DNA of 56,048 nucleotides from Bacillus sp. CH140a_4T. GTDB lineage: Bacteria; Bacillota; Bacilli; Bacillales; Bacillaceae_G. How positions within the stretch are numbered: the stretch's first letter is position 1; each line of letters begins with the position of its first letter. Below the pieces are notes generated by a model. The model saw only the letters and a program-made list of their open reading frames with translations. It had not been told where the DNA came from and did not search any database. The stretch is taken from the NCBI RefSeq assembly GCF_008923725.1, contig NZ_WBPF01000014.1, positions 25,372-81,419 on the forward strand. The letters run 5' to 3'. This document shows, piece after piece, positions 1 through 7,403 of the stretch. The position numbers and the translations under genes are program-made.

Positions 1-57
1 GTATATTATATTTGTTGAATAGATTCTCTTTAAAGACAAGAAAAGTAGGTGAACAAA

Positions 58-207
58 GTGGGAAAATATCAATTGGATTACAAAAGTCAGGTAGCTGTGG
101 CAAAGTTTCATGAAAAACAGACGCCTGTCAAATTTGATAAAAAGCAGCAAATTGAAAATTTGCGTGCGGAGTATTTGAAAAAGAAGCAAAAACAAACAGA
201 TAAATAA
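58..207 (+). CDS. Small basic conserved-type protein (49 aa), function unknown
   Basis: GTG start preceded by an AGGTGA ribosome binding site about six bases upstream, followed by an uninterrupted 49-codon frame ending in TAA. The product is highly charged (many Lys, Gln and Glu), has no signal peptide or membrane segment, and its C-terminal third looks helical (KKQQIENLRAEYLKKKQKQ). I do not recognise the family. The ribosome binding site and lysine-rich composition argue for a real gene. The gene responsible for upstream transcription lies outside the window. Confidence 0.6.
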   Translation: MGKYQLDYKSQVAVAKFHEKQTPVKFDKKQQIENLRAEYLKKKQKQTDK

Positions 208-232
208 TATGTTACGTTTTTGATAGGAGAAA

Positions 233-276
233 CTAGTTCTAATTACCATATATTACTATTCGTTAATTAGAACTAG
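233..276. repeat. 13-bp inverted repeat after the first gene
   Basis: Perfect arms CTAGTTCTAATTA (233-245) and its complement (264-276) enclose an 18-base loop. There is no T-run on either side, so it is not a typical intrinsic terminator. It may be a weak 3' hairpin of the upstream gene or a protein-binding dyad. Confidence 0.5.
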
Positions 277-418
277 CTAAACCCTATTAAGATCGGGATA
301 AACATGTAAATAGAAACAAAGCAACGAGAAAAGTTGACTTATTAGTCACATTTTTTAGTATTCATTTTAAGGATTTCCTGTATAATACAATTTGAAAGAA
401 AATCTATGGTTTGACAAG

Positions 419-462
419 AAACACTCCTTTCGGTTTTGCTCACTGAAGGGAGTGTTTTTTTG
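419..462. terminator. Terminator hairpin at the 3' end of the cysteine hydrolase gene
   Basis: ACACTCC and GGAGTGT arms pair around a pyrimidine-rich loop, with a clear T-tract on the plus-strand side. The stop codon of the minus-strand hydrolase lies inside the stem. A TATAAT hexamer at 381-386 sits about 35 bases upstream on the plus strand, so a very short plus-strand RNA is formally possible, but no good -35 is visible. Confidence 0.6.
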
Positions 463-1003
463 TAGCTACAAACTCCGCTGTACTCATTACAGTTGCATAT
501 ACGCCATCTAAACTAGCCAAAATTGTGTTATGAATATAAACGGCTGGTATAGTAGCATTCTTAAAAGAAAGATCTTTTGTAGCACAAGCATCATGTATAA
601 CGGTACATGGAAAGCCGAAATCAAAAGCAGCCCTTACGGTAGCATCGATACACATATGAGTCATCATCCCGCATATGACGACGTGCTCAATGTCTAAACG
701 TTGTAATTGTTCTAGAAGATCAGTTTCGCGAAAACTATTTGGATAATGTTTGAGTATAACGGTTTCTTCTCTAAGTGGACGTACGCTTTCATGAATATGT
801 ACACCTTCTGTATTGGGCAGGAAAAAAGTAGCGTCATCTTTTATTGCTACATGTTGGATATGAAAAATAGGTTCGTTTTTCTTTCTAAAGAGTTGTAGCA
901 GCTGACTAGCATATTCGCTTGCTTCTACTGGATTACGCAATTCCATCTTTCCATGTGGAAAATAATCATTTTGAATATCAACGAGTAAAAGAGCTGTTTT
1001 CAT
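440..1003 (-). CDS. Isochorismatase-like cysteine hydrolase
   Basis: A 187-aa member of the isochorismatase/nicotinamidase-like cysteine hydrolase fold. The triad elements are visible: Asp in the N-terminal LLLVDIQNDYF strand, Lys in VILKHYPNSF, and the nucleophilic Cys in GMMTHMCIDATVRAAFD. These enzymes cleave C-N or vinyl-ether bonds in small molecules such as nicotinamide, isochorismate or ureido compounds. The substrate cannot be told here, but a nicotinamidase-type hydrolase is one option. I chose the start at 1003 rather than the longer frame to 1033 because GGAGGAAG lies eight bases before this ATG; the ten extra codons would include that site. It is cytosolic and stands alone, flanked by a terminator and a repeat. 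Confidence 0.85.
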   Translation of the reverse strand: MKTALLLVDIQNDYFPHGKMELRNPVEASEYASQLLQLFRKKNEPIFHIQHVAIKDDATFFLPNTEGVHIHESVRPLREETVILKHYPNSFRETDLLEQLQRLDIEHVVICGMMTHMCIDATVRAAFDFGFPCTVIHDACATKDLSFKNATIPAVYIHNTILASLDGVYATVMSTAEFVATKKHSLQ

Positions 1004-1056
1004 ATATTTATCTTCCTCCGATTTCATATTCAAATAATGGTATTCAATTTATCCGA

Positions 1057-1190
1057 CATTAACGGGCAGTAAAACTCCCACCTCAAAATTCGGCTGGAGC
1101 AAAGAAGTTAGGTGGGAGATCAACTGTCCGTAAATGTCCGATTGGTTCAACTAATAATCAGTGGGGGATGAACAACCCCCCCACTGATTA
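1057..1190. repeat. Two-hairpin intergenic element, likely a dispersed B. cereus-group repeat
   Basis: Two strong dyads stand next to each other: CTCCCACCT (1075-1083) pairs with AGGTGGGAG (1110-1118), and TAATCAGTGGGGG (1155-1167) pairs perfectly with 1178-1190. GC content is higher than in the surroundings. The layout resembles multi-copy intergenic repeats (bcr type) known in the B. cereus group; that assignment is from memory. No open reading frame fits the element. Confidence 0.6.
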
Positions 1191-1333
1191 TAGTTTCACT
1201 TTATAGAGAGGATTCTCCTTTTAAAAAATATGAAGGAGGAGAATTTAACATAACTTTAAAAATTATTATTGTATGTGATTTTTTATTTGAAAATTTTAAT
1301 AGAAAAATAATTAATATTTTTCTAAAAAATGTA

Positions 1334-1362
1334 TTGACCCCTATTATTCTGAGTTCTATAAT
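1334..1362 (+). promoter_or_regulatory. Sigma-A promoter of the metNPQ leader
   Basis: TTGACC (1334-1339) and a perfect TATAAT (1357-1362) are separated by 17 bases. Transcription would start near 1369, about 27 bases before the SAM riboswitch. Confidence 0.85.
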
Positions 1363-1395
1363 GAGAATTAATTAAACGACAATTAAATCGATACA

Positions 1396-1507
1396 TTCTT
1401 ATCCAGAGAGGTGGAGGGACTGGCCCTACGATACCTCAGCAACGGGTTTTTTAATACCGTGCTAACTCCAGCAAGCCTATAAAGGCTTGGAAGATGAGAA
1501 GATGTGA
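1396..1507 (+). promoter_or_regulatory. SAM-I riboswitch (S-box) of metNPQ
   Basis: The S-box core is unmistakable: CCAGAGAGGTGGAGGGACTG, GGCCCTACGATACC, TCAGCAACGGG and a P4-type hairpin (AAGCCTATAAAGGCTT). P1 forms between TTCTTATC at the 5' end and GATGAGAA at 1493-1500. S-box RNAs bind S-adenosylmethionine and then favour the downstream terminator, so high SAM turns the gene off. That fits the methionine importer that follows. Confidence 0.95.
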
Positions 1508-1519
1508 ACGAGTACATAT

Positions 1520-1571
1520 AAGTGCTCTCCTTCTTATCTTTATGGTTGATAAGAAGGAGAGCACTTTTTAT
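1520..1571 (+). terminator. SAM-dependent attenuator terminator
   Basis: A long stem (1520-1538 with 1548-1565, about 18 bp) is followed by a T-run. The 5' arm contains a CTTCTTATC segment resembling the riboswitch P1 strand, as expected for mutually exclusive anti-terminator and terminator folds. A long frame running through this hairpin from 1522 is not the true start of metN. Confidence 0.92.
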
Positions 1572-1623
1572 TTTACCTCGAAAGCTCTACTTCAAGTCTT
1601 TACAGCATATAGGAGGGAAGAAA

Positions 1624-2643
1624 ATGATTTCTTTTAACAACGTAAGTAAAGTATATGAATCAGGTGGGCAATCTGTTCATGCGGTGGAAGATGTAACATT
1701 ATCCGTTGAGAAGGGCGAAATTTTTGGCATTATCGGTTTTAGTGGCGCTGGAAAGAGTACATTGTTACGCCTAGTAAATATGTTAGAGAGACCGACGGCG
1801 GGAACGATTTCAATAGATGATAAAGATATTACATCACTATCGACGAAAGAATTACGGAAGCTAAGACAAAGAATCGGAATGATTTTTCAAAGTTTTAATT
1901 TATTTAATTCAAGAACAGTGTTTGGGAATATTGCTTATCCATTAAAGTTAGCGAAAGTACCAAAGAATGAGATAAAAGAAAGAGTAAATGAACTGCTGAA
2001 GTTTGTAGGGTTAGAAGATAAAGCAAACTATTATCCAGAGCAGCTATCAGGCGGACAAAAGCAGCGTGTTGGTATTGCAAGAGCACTTGCAACATCGCCA
2101 GATATTCTTATATGTGATGAGGCAACATCAGCTTTAGATCCAGAAACAACGACAGAGATATTAAACTTATTAAAGAAAGTAAATCGAGAATACAATGTAA
2201 CAATTCTTCTTATTACACATGAAATGCATGTTGTGAAAGAAATTTGTCACCGTGTAGCTGTAATGGAGAAAGGAAAGGTTATTGAAGAAGGAAAACTGTT
2301 TGACGTTTTCACACAACCAAAAACAAAGACAACTCAAAACTTTGTACGTTCTATTATTAATGATCATTTACCAGAAAGTGTTCTAGCGAAAATTCAAAAT
2401 GGTGGACAGATTTATCGCTTAACATTTACTGGTGAAGAGACAGGACAGCCAGTGCTATCATATATCGCGAAAAACTATAACGTCGATGTAAACGTACTGT
2501 ATGGAAATATTATTGAACTTCAAAATGTGCTATTTGGAAATCTACTTGTAGAACTGCAAGGTGAGCAGAAAGAAATTCAAAAAGCATTACAACATCTAAG
2601 ACTACAAGTGCAGCTGAAGGAGGTAGAAGCTCATGCGAGTTGA
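1624..2643 (+). CDS. metN: Methionine ABC transporter ATP-binding protein MetN
   Basis: A 339-aa ATPase that powers import of methionine (often both D and L forms) at the inner face of the membrane. Visible motifs are Walker A GFSGAGKST (about residues 38-46), signature LSGGQKQR (141-148), Walker B ILICDEATSALD (161-172) and the switch His in LLITHEM. The C-terminal section (about 265-339) matches the regulatory NIL/ACT-like domain of MetN proteins. Length is usual for the family (about 340). The start at 1624 has AGGAGGG seven bases upstream; the longer frame to 1522 would cross the attenuator. It overlaps metP by 11 bases, so the two are translationally linked. Confidence 0.95.
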   Translation: MISFNNVSKVYESGGQSVHAVEDVTLSVEKGEIFGIIGFSGAGKSTLLRLVNMLERPTAGTISIDDKDITSLSTKELRKLRQRIGMIFQSFNLFNSRTVFGNIAYPLKLAKVPKNEIKERVNELLKFVGLEDKANYYPEQLSGGQKQRVGIARALATSPDILICDEATSALDPETTTEILNLLKKVNREYNVTILLITHEMHVVKEICHRVAVMEKGKVIEEGKLFDVFTQPKTKTTQNFVRSIINDHLPESVLAKIQNGGQIYRLTFTGEETGQPVLSYIAKNYNVDVNVLYGNIIELQNVLFGNLLVELQGEQKEIQKALQHLRLQVQLKEVEAHAS

Positions 2644-3298
2644 TTGGAGTATATTTTGGCCCCGCATAATAGATGCGACGGGGGATACCCTCTTAATGGT
2701 AATTGTAACCCTTATATTTGCTACAATTCTTGGTATACCCCTAGGTTTACTTTTATATATAACGAGAAAAGGAAACTTTTTAGAAAATAAATGGGTCTTT
2801 TCTATTCTTAATATCATTATTAATACAATCCGTCCGATTCCATTCATCATCTTCTTAGTAGCTTTAAGCCCACTAACAAGAAGTATTATTGGAACGACGA
2901 TTGGAACAGCAGCAGCAATTTTCCCAATGACGTTAGTTGCATCAATTGGTATTGCGAGAATGGTTGAAACAAATCTTGTTTCTGTTCCGAAAGGGGTAAT
3001 TGAAGCAGCTCAAGCGATGGGTGCTTCACCAATTAGAATTGTTTTTGAAATTCTTGTCCCAGAAGCGTTAGCGCCATTGATTTTAGGGGTTACATTTATG
3101 ACAGTTGGTTTAATCGAATTTTCTGCAGTTGCTGGGCTTGTCGGTGGTGGTGGTCTTGGTGACTTAGCGATGACATATGGTTATCTACGCTTTGATACAT
3201 CAGTTATGTTCGTAACGGTCGTTTTACTGATTATTCTCGTACAGGTAGCTCAAAACTTAGGAAACTACTTTGCGAAAGTCTTTTTACGCAGATCATAA
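2633..3298 (+). CDS. metP: Methionine ABC transporter permease MetP (MetI)
   Basis: A 221-aa integral membrane permease with about five membrane segments. The segment GVIEAAQAMGASPIRIVFEILVPEALAPLI is split here only for length limits: EAAQAMGASP is the EAA loop that docks on MetN. Its start overlaps the end of metN and has AAGGAGG upstream. Length and composition are typical of MetI/MetP. With MetN and the MetQ lipoprotein it forms the complete importer, all under the SAM riboswitch upstream. Confidence 0.95.
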   Translation: MRVDWSIFWPRIIDATGDTLLMVIVTLIFATILGIPLGLLLYITRKGNFLENKWVFSILNIIINTIRPIPFIIFLVALSPLTRSIIGTTIGTAAAIFPMTLVASIGIARMVETNLVSVPKGVIEAAQAMGASPIRIVFEILVPEALAPLILGVTFMTVGLIEFSAVAGLVGGGGLGDLAMTYGYLRFDTSVMFVTVVLLIILVQVAQNLGNYFAKVFLRRS

Positions 3299-3319
3299 AA
3301 AGGAAGAGGGGAAAAGGAA

Positions 3320-4174
3320 ATGAAGAAAATTTTAGCATTTGCATTATCAGCGATTGTAGGGATTTCAGCGTTAAGTGGCTGCTCAAGTGGGGACACGGGA
3401 GCAGGAGCGAAAGAGAAAACAGTTCGTGTAGGTGTAACCGGCACAGATGGAGACGCTTGGGAAATTTTAAAGAAAAAAGCTGAAAAAGAGGGAATTAAAA
3501 TTAAACTGGTTGAGTTCTCTGATTACACAACGCCAAATAAAGCGTTGGCTGATGGGGATATTGAATTAAACTCATTCCAGCATATTGCTTTCTTAGAGCA
3601 ATTTAAAAAAGAGCATAAGCTAGATATTACAGCTGTTGGTACAACGCAAATTGCACCAATGGGCTTATACTCTGAAAAATATAAGAAAGCAAGTGAAATT
3701 CCAGATGGCTCAGAAATTGCGATTCCAAATGATCCAACGAACCAAGCTCGTGCATTAAAACTTCTTGATGCAGCTGGATTATTAAAGCTTAAGAAAGACT
3801 TTGGCTTATTCGGAGATCCAGACGGCATTGCTGAAAATCCGAAGAAGTTAAAAATTACACCGGTTATCGCACAGCAAACACCTCGTGTATTAAAAGATGT
3901 TGCAGCTTCAGTTATTAATAACGGTGTTGCTGGTCAAGCTGGATTAGATCCAGCGAAGGATCCAATTTTCTTAGAAGATCCAAAGAATGAAAATTCGAAG
4001 CCATATATTAATATTTTTGCAGCTCGTACGAAAGATAAAGATGATCCAACACTGAAAAAAGTAATTGAACTCTATCATTCAAAAGAAGTAACTGATGCAA
4101 TTAAGAAAGAAACAAATGATGGTTCCATTTCAGTAGACCTTTCACTTGATGAGCTTGAAAAAATCGTAAAATAA
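3320..4174 (+). CDS. metQ: Methionine-binding lipoprotein MetQ (NlpA family)
   Basis: A 284-aa substrate-binding lipoprotein. The N-terminus shows a signal peptide with lipobox ALSGC, giving a lipidated Cys at residue 21. The mature part begins with the NlpA-type strand KTVRVGVTGTDGDAWEIL and carries family motifs such as ALADGDIELNSFQH and IAIPNDPTNQARALKLL. It captures methionine outside the membrane for MetNP. It lies 21 bases after metP with a GAGGGG-type ribosome binding site and is the last gene of the operon. Confidence 0.95.
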   Translation: MKKILAFALSAIVGISALSGCSSGDTGAGAKEKTVRVGVTGTDGDAWEILKKKAEKEGIKIKLVEFSDYTTPNKALADGDIELNSFQHIAFLEQFKKEHKLDITAVGTTQIAPMGLYSEKYKKASEIPDGSEIAIPNDPTNQARALKLLDAAGLLKLKKDFGLFGDPDGIAENPKKLKITPVIAQQTPRVLKDVAASVINNGVAGQAGLDPAKDPIFLEDPKNENSKPYINIFAARTKDKDDPTLKKVIELYHSKEVTDAIKKETNDGSISVDLSLDELEKIVK

Positions 4175-4235
4175 CTATCGGGTTTAACGATTAACAGTAG
4201 GAACCCCTCCGCTGTTAGTTCGTTCAACATATAAT

Positions 4236-4309
4236 CTACTTAACAAACAAAACCCTAATTCTGTACCTTCCAATTCTGTATAACGTAGAATCCAATGTTT
4301 GTTAAGTAG
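4236..4309 (+). repeat. 13-bp inverted repeat in the metQ 3' region
   Basis: CTACTTAACAAAC (4236-4248) and its exact complement (4297-4309) could close a 48-base internal segment just ahead of the terminator. This is an unusually structured 3' untranslated region. Confidence 0.55.
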
Positions 4310-4316
4310 AGTGATG

Positions 4317-4343
4317 GACCAGGAGTTTTCCTGGTCTTTTTTT
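4317..4343 (+). terminator. Terminator of the metNPQ operon
   Basis: The GACCAGGA stem pairs with TCCTGGTC around a short loop, followed by TTTTTTT. The stop codon of the convergent minus-strand gene begins in the T-run. Confidence 0.9.
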
Positions 4344-4812
4344 ATGAATGAAAGTAGTTAGCGAATAGTAAGGTAATCCAAATTATAATAGGATAAGAAA
4401 ATAAGCTGAAAATGAGTGTAATTACGAATTTCTTTTGATAAATTAAGTGTTTTTGGGATGAAAAAAAGAAAATCGAAAAGATGAAAATGAAAGCTGCCGA
4501 TATTACGCCAGGGTTATAGGAACGGTAAATGAAAAATAAAATAATATGTTGAACGGAGTTGAAGAATATAGCCCCTTGTATAAAAATAACCCAGTATATA
4601 GAAGACAAGAAGTTTAGTTGATATAGAAAGACGATAAGTAAGACAAAGATTGTTAATGCGGAAATAGCAATGAAAAATTGTTGGCTTGTTATAAAATGAA
4701 TTGAAAATTGATTAGCGAGATATTGTGGCATTTGGAAAGATTCTTCTAGGTTATGAATGAAAAATAACAAGGGAATAACCCAAAGCATAATAGTGGAATG
4801 TTTTTTCAACAA
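4342..4812 (-). CDS. HXXEE-motif integral membrane protein
   Basis: A 156-aa membrane protein with about four to five hydrophobic segments. The N-terminal helix carries FIHNLEESF, matching the H-x-x-E-E signature of the HXXEE family of unknown function. The start is TTG (two in tandem at 4812 and 4809), supported by GGAGTG seven bases upstream; no ATG lies in a better place. No enzymatic role is established for the family that I know of. It is a single gene between the met operon terminator and the ArsA group. Confidence 0.75.
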   Translation of the reverse strand: MLKKHSTIMLWVIPLLFFIHNLEESFQMPQYLANQFSIHFITSQQFFIAISALTIFVLLIVFLYQLNFLSSIYWVIFIQGAIFFNSVQHIILFFIYRSYNPGVISAAFIFIFSIFFFSSQKHLIYQKKFVITLIFSLFSYPIIIWITLLFANYFHS

Positions 4813-4870
4813 CTTAGATCACTCCAATATGGAGATAGAAAGCCTACAAAGGCCCTCTATCCAGAGATGT

Positions 4871-5062
4871 TCATTCAATTATGATACTTTTTAAATTATC
4901 TTCATGATGCTCTTGTTCTTTCGGAGAAGCAGCTAGCTCTTCTTGTAAAATATTTAACATTTGCTTAGCTGATTGCTGGATTGGGGCAGGTAACTCTTCT
5001 AATATATTCATGCCGACTTTTATTTTTGTACGAATTACCTTCCTTAGTAGTTCCTCACGCAT
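4871..5062 (-). CDS. Small acidic protein coupled to the ArsA-type ATPase (63 aa)
   Basis: A 63-aa protein, helical and charged, whose ATG overlaps the last eight bases of the ArsA-type gene, which indicates translational coupling. It has no membrane segment or signal. The sequence EELPAPIQQSAKQMLNILQEEL looks amphipathic. I do not recognise a family. Its tight coupling suggests a partner or accessory of the ATPase, which is an inference. Confidence 0.7.
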   Translation of the reverse strand: MREELLRKVIRTKIKVGMNILEELPAPIQQSAKQMLNILQEELAASPKEQEHHEDNLKSIIIE

Positions 5063-6236
5063 GCACTACACCTCCAAATCGAATGTTGAGTACATCATCT
5101 TCGAATTTTGCTCCTTGAATAGAAAGGTGTGTTAACGTTTTTGGTAATGTGATGTTCCGCTTAACAGACCCAGCTCGAATGATAAGCTCATCACCTTTTT
5201 GATTTAATGAAAGTTCACTTTTGCTTGAGAAAGGAATGGACAGAACGAAAATATACTCATCGCCATCTTTTTTTACATATTGAGTACGGCCGTTAAATTT
5301 CACTTCTGTAGGAGCAGAGTCAGATTTAAATAAAGCGTCTCCTACACGTTCTAACATAGATAGACCGACAACCTCTTGTTCAAACATTGGAGCTTCATAA
5401 ATAGGAAGGGGCTGAAAACTATCTTGAATTAATGTTTTATATTTCTTTTGCGTATCTTTCCATGCTTGAAAATAAGGATCGGTGACAGTGTTAGGGATGA
5501 CGCGGTTAATCATAATGGCATCTACGTTATAATCGTATAAGTTTAAATAAGTAAAGCTACGCTGAGCCTCTTTAATGACCATTTTTTCGGGATTTACAAC
5601 GATGCGGATACTTGTTACGTCTCGGTTTGATAAAATATCTCTCATTTCTCCGAGCTGTTCAAGTGTACTTGTTAATTCGTCCATAATATCATCGGTTGGA
5701 AGGGGGACACCAAGAAGTGGTTGAGCTACAGGGCGAACAACTTTTAAAACTTTTCTTTTAATAGGAAAGAGTTTTTCCATCCACCAGCCGAGCATGTCTG
5801 GAAAACTGAGCATGGCTAATGTTTCTCCTGTTGGAGCGCAATCAATGATAATAACATCAAATGTGTTTTGTTTATAATAATCGAGTACGCGAAGTAAGCT
5901 AATTAAATCTTCCATACCAGGGAACATTGTTAATTCTTCTGTTGTAATATCATCAGCTGCTTTGGAAGTGAATAACAAGGTAATGTATTTCTGTAACTTT
6001 CCCCAGCCTTTTTCCATCTCATAAATCGTATTAATCTCTTGTGCCCACAAATTTTCACGAATTTCTAATGGCTCAGAAGAAAGTTTTATACTAAATGAAT
6101 CTCCTAAACTATGAGCAGGATCTGTACTCATCACTAAAGTTTTTAAGCCTTGTTTTGCGCTTTGAAGTGCTGTTGCTGCTGAAATGCTAGTTTTTCCTAC
6201 GCCGCCTTTACCTGTATACAAAATAATTCTCATCAT
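5055..6236 (-). CDS. ArsA/Get3-family ATPase with C-terminal HSP20-like domain
   Basis: A 393-aa deviant-Walker P-loop ATPase. GKGGVGKT (residues 9-16) carries the extra signature lysine of the ArsA/MinD/Get3 class, followed by MSTDPAHSLGDSF, and IIDCAPTGETLAMLSFP forms the switch II region. The last 80 residues (about 313-393, with LSIPFSSKSELSLNQKGDEL and ITLPKTLTHLSI) match the alpha-crystallin/HSP20-like domain attached to many bacterial and cyanobacterial ArsA-like proteins. No arsenite pump or ars gene is nearby, so an arsenic role is not supported; a membrane-protein or cofactor chaperone role is as likely. The two adjacent ATGs (6236, 6233) both fit GGGG upstream, and the second has better spacing. 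A MarR regulator with shared operators lies upstream. Confidence 0.88.
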   Translation of the reverse strand: MMRIILYTGKGGVGKTSISAATALQSAKQGLKTLVMSTDPAHSLGDSFSIKLSSEPLEIRENLWAQEINTIYEMEKGWGKLQKYITLLFTSKAADDITTEELTMFPGMEDLISLLRVLDYYKQNTFDVIIIDCAPTGETLAMLSFPDMLGWWMEKLFPIKRKVLKVVRPVAQPLLGVPLPTDDIMDELTSTLEQLGEMRDILSNRDVTSIRIVVNPEKMVIKEAQRSFTYLNLYDYNVDAIMINRVIPNTVTDPYFQAWKDTQKKYKTLIQDSFQPLPIYEAPMFEQEVVGLSMLERVGDALFKSDSAPTEVKFNGRTQYVKKDGDEYIFVLSIPFSSKSELSLNQKGDELIIRAGSVKRNITLPKTLTHLSIQGAKFEDDVLNIRFGGVVHA

Positions 6237-6261
6237 TCTATCCCCTTTGTTTCGAGTTTCG

Positions 6262-6282
6262 AATATTACGAGTTCCGAAATA
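6262..6282 (-). promoter_or_regulatory. Candidate MarR operator upstream of the ArsA-type gene
   Basis: AATATTACGAGTTCCGAAAT is nearly the same as the dyad upstream of the marR-type gene (6812-6832): 18 of 21 positions are identical when the latter is read on the opposite strand. Both fit the imperfect palindrome TATTnCGnnnnnCGnAATA, a usual size for MarR dimers. The site lies 26 bases before the ATPase start. Confidence 0.6.
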
Positions 6283-6292
6283 AAATATTGAA

Positions 6293-6313
6293 TAAAAACC
6301 CAACTAGGGTTTT
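6293..6313. terminator. Short terminator between the MarR-type and ArsA-type genes
   Basis: AAAACCC and GGGTTTT arms flank a five-base loop, with a T-rich tail on the minus strand immediately after the regulator stop codon. The ATPase probably also has its own promoter in the remaining 55 bases. Confidence 0.55.
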
Positions 6314-6794
6314 ATTCAATCGGAATGTTTTTCATTTTAGGTGTAGAAACCTTTTCTTCTGTATTTTGCTGTGACGTAGCAATGTGATTCATAATCTTTT
6401 GGAAGATTTGCAGTAAGAATGCTTTTTCTTCTTCCGATAATGCTTCTGTCACTAGGTTAAAGTAATGGGCTGCATTTTGTTTTACTTCTTGAACGAGCAT
6501 TACGCCGTTTTCTGTTAAACGAATTAATACAATGCGTCGGTCGTTTTCATGACGGTACCTTTCAATACATCCCTTTTTTACAAGGCGATTTACAACACCT
6601 GTCGTTGTACTCATCGGTATATCAAGAAGGTCAGCAATTTTTGTCATTGTAATATCTGTATTTCGCTCCATCCAAAGTAAACAAAATACTTCTGTTTTAG
6701 AAAGTGTTAAATCTAGGCTTACCCATTCCTCAGGATAGAAAAGTTTCTTGGCGTTATCTAGCAGTAAGTCTAAAAAATGTTCATATTGCAACAA
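6312..6794 (-). CDS. MarR-family transcriptional regulator
   Basis: A 160-aa winged-helix regulator. The core shows the MarR pattern: helix pair ITMTKIADLLDIPMSTTTGVVNRLVKKG (recognition helix) then wing ERYRHENDRRIVLIRLTENG. The N- and C-terminal helices would form the dimer interface. The start is TTG at 6794 with GGAGTGG at a seven-base distance. A -35 TTGACA lies on the minus strand at 6868-6863 with TAAACT at 6845-6840, and a dyad directly after it. It is expected to repress itself and probably the ArsA-type operon; the ligand is unknown. Confidence 0.88.
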   Translation of the reverse strand: MLQYEHFLDLLLDNAKKLFYPEEWVSLDLTLSKTEVFCLLWMERNTDITMTKIADLLDIPMSTTTGVVNRLVKKGCIERYRHENDRRIVLIRLTENGVMLVQEVKQNAAHYFNLVTEALSEEEKAFLLQIFQKIMNHIATSQQNTEEKVSTPKMKNIPIE

Positions 6795-6811
6795 TTATTT
6801 CCACTCCCGTA

Positions 6812-6832
6812 TATTTCGAAGTTCGTAATATT
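6812..6832 (-). promoter_or_regulatory. Candidate autoregulatory MarR operator
   Basis: TATTTCGAAGTTCGTAATAT (plus strand) is an imperfect palindrome lying at the predicted transcription start of the marR-type gene, just upstream of its ribosome binding site. It matches the site at 6262-6282 upstream of the ATPase. Confidence 0.65.
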
Positions 6833-6839
6833 TATTTTT

Positions 6840-6868
6840 AGTTTATGTGGAATTAAAATAAATGTCAA
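6840..6868 (-). promoter_or_regulatory. Promoter of the MarR-type gene
   Basis: On the minus strand a perfect TTGACA (6868-6863) is followed after 17 bases by TAAACT (6845-6840). The start point would fall near 6833, at the edge of the operator. Confidence 0.6.
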
Positions 6869-7025
6869 TTATTTTAATTGTTTTTTCAGACTAGACAGAA
6901 AACTAACTTTAAAATACTATTCTTTTGTGATAGATTTATAAATATAAAACTAGAATTTACATAAAAATCCATCATGGTAAATATACTTATCTATAATGGA
7001 TGTACAGCTAATGAGGGGGAGAACG

Positions 7026-7262
7026 ATGAGAAGACGTAATACGCAAGCGTTCACGTTTTTAGCATGGACTTCATTTGTTTGCGCACTTTCAGGTATGCTA
7101 ATTGGAATTTATACGTTAGATGCAACGCTTAGTGTAAAAGGATACTATTTATTAGGAACATTATTTTTAACGATGTCTTGTTTTGTATTACAAAAAACAA
7201 TTCGTGATAATGAAGAGGATAACGAGAGATTTCCAAAAAATGAACCACTAGATAAAGATTAA
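7026..7262 (+). CDS. YiaA/YiaB-type two-helix membrane protein
   Basis: A 78-aa protein with two hydrophobic helices (about residues 10-30 and 40-60) separated by a short polar turn, then an acidic C-terminal tail. The pattern and the sequences FLAWTSFVCALSGMLIGIYT and GYYLLGTLFLTMSCFVLQK fit the YiaA/B two-helix domain family of unknown function. I chose the ATG at 7026 because GAGGGGGAG is seven bases upstream; an upstream in-frame ATG at 6996 lacks a site. It is a single gene with its own terminator. Confidence 0.75.
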   Translation: MRRRNTQAFTFLAWTSFVCALSGMLIGIYTLDATLSVKGYYLLGTLFLTMSCFVLQKTIRDNEEDNERFPKNEPLDKD

Positions 7263-7270
7263 ATTGTAAA

Positions 7271-7296
7271 GAAAGGCATTTGCCTTTCTTTTTTTA
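7271..7296 (+). terminator. Terminator after the YiaA-like gene
   Basis: GAAAGGCA and TGCCTTTC arms followed by TTTTTTT. Confidence 0.9.
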
Positions 7297-7403
7297 TGTA
7301 AAAATGCCGTAAGTGCCGTGTGTTGACTTGCTTGAAGTACTGAAAATTTGGTATCATCAATAGTATTGTAGATTGAACGATATATTATGGAGGTGGCCTA
7401 GCC

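Noticed and set aside
381-462. Small RNA made from TATAAT at 381 to the hairpin at 455
   Set aside because: No acceptable -35 or TGn extension; too weak to list as a gene.
1522-1623. N-terminal extension of metN by 34 codons
   Set aside because: It runs through the attenuator terminator of the SAM riboswitch, and AGGAGGG sits right before the ATG at 1624.
5055-6236. Arsenite-efflux ATPase (ArsA proper)
   Set aside because: Only one ATPase half, an added HSP20-like domain, and no arsB, arsD or arsR nearby; the family name alone does not show an arsenic role.
7323-7357. TTGACT/TATCAT promoter for gatCAB
   Set aside because: Spacer of 23 bases is too long for sigma-A; the real promoter is not clear.
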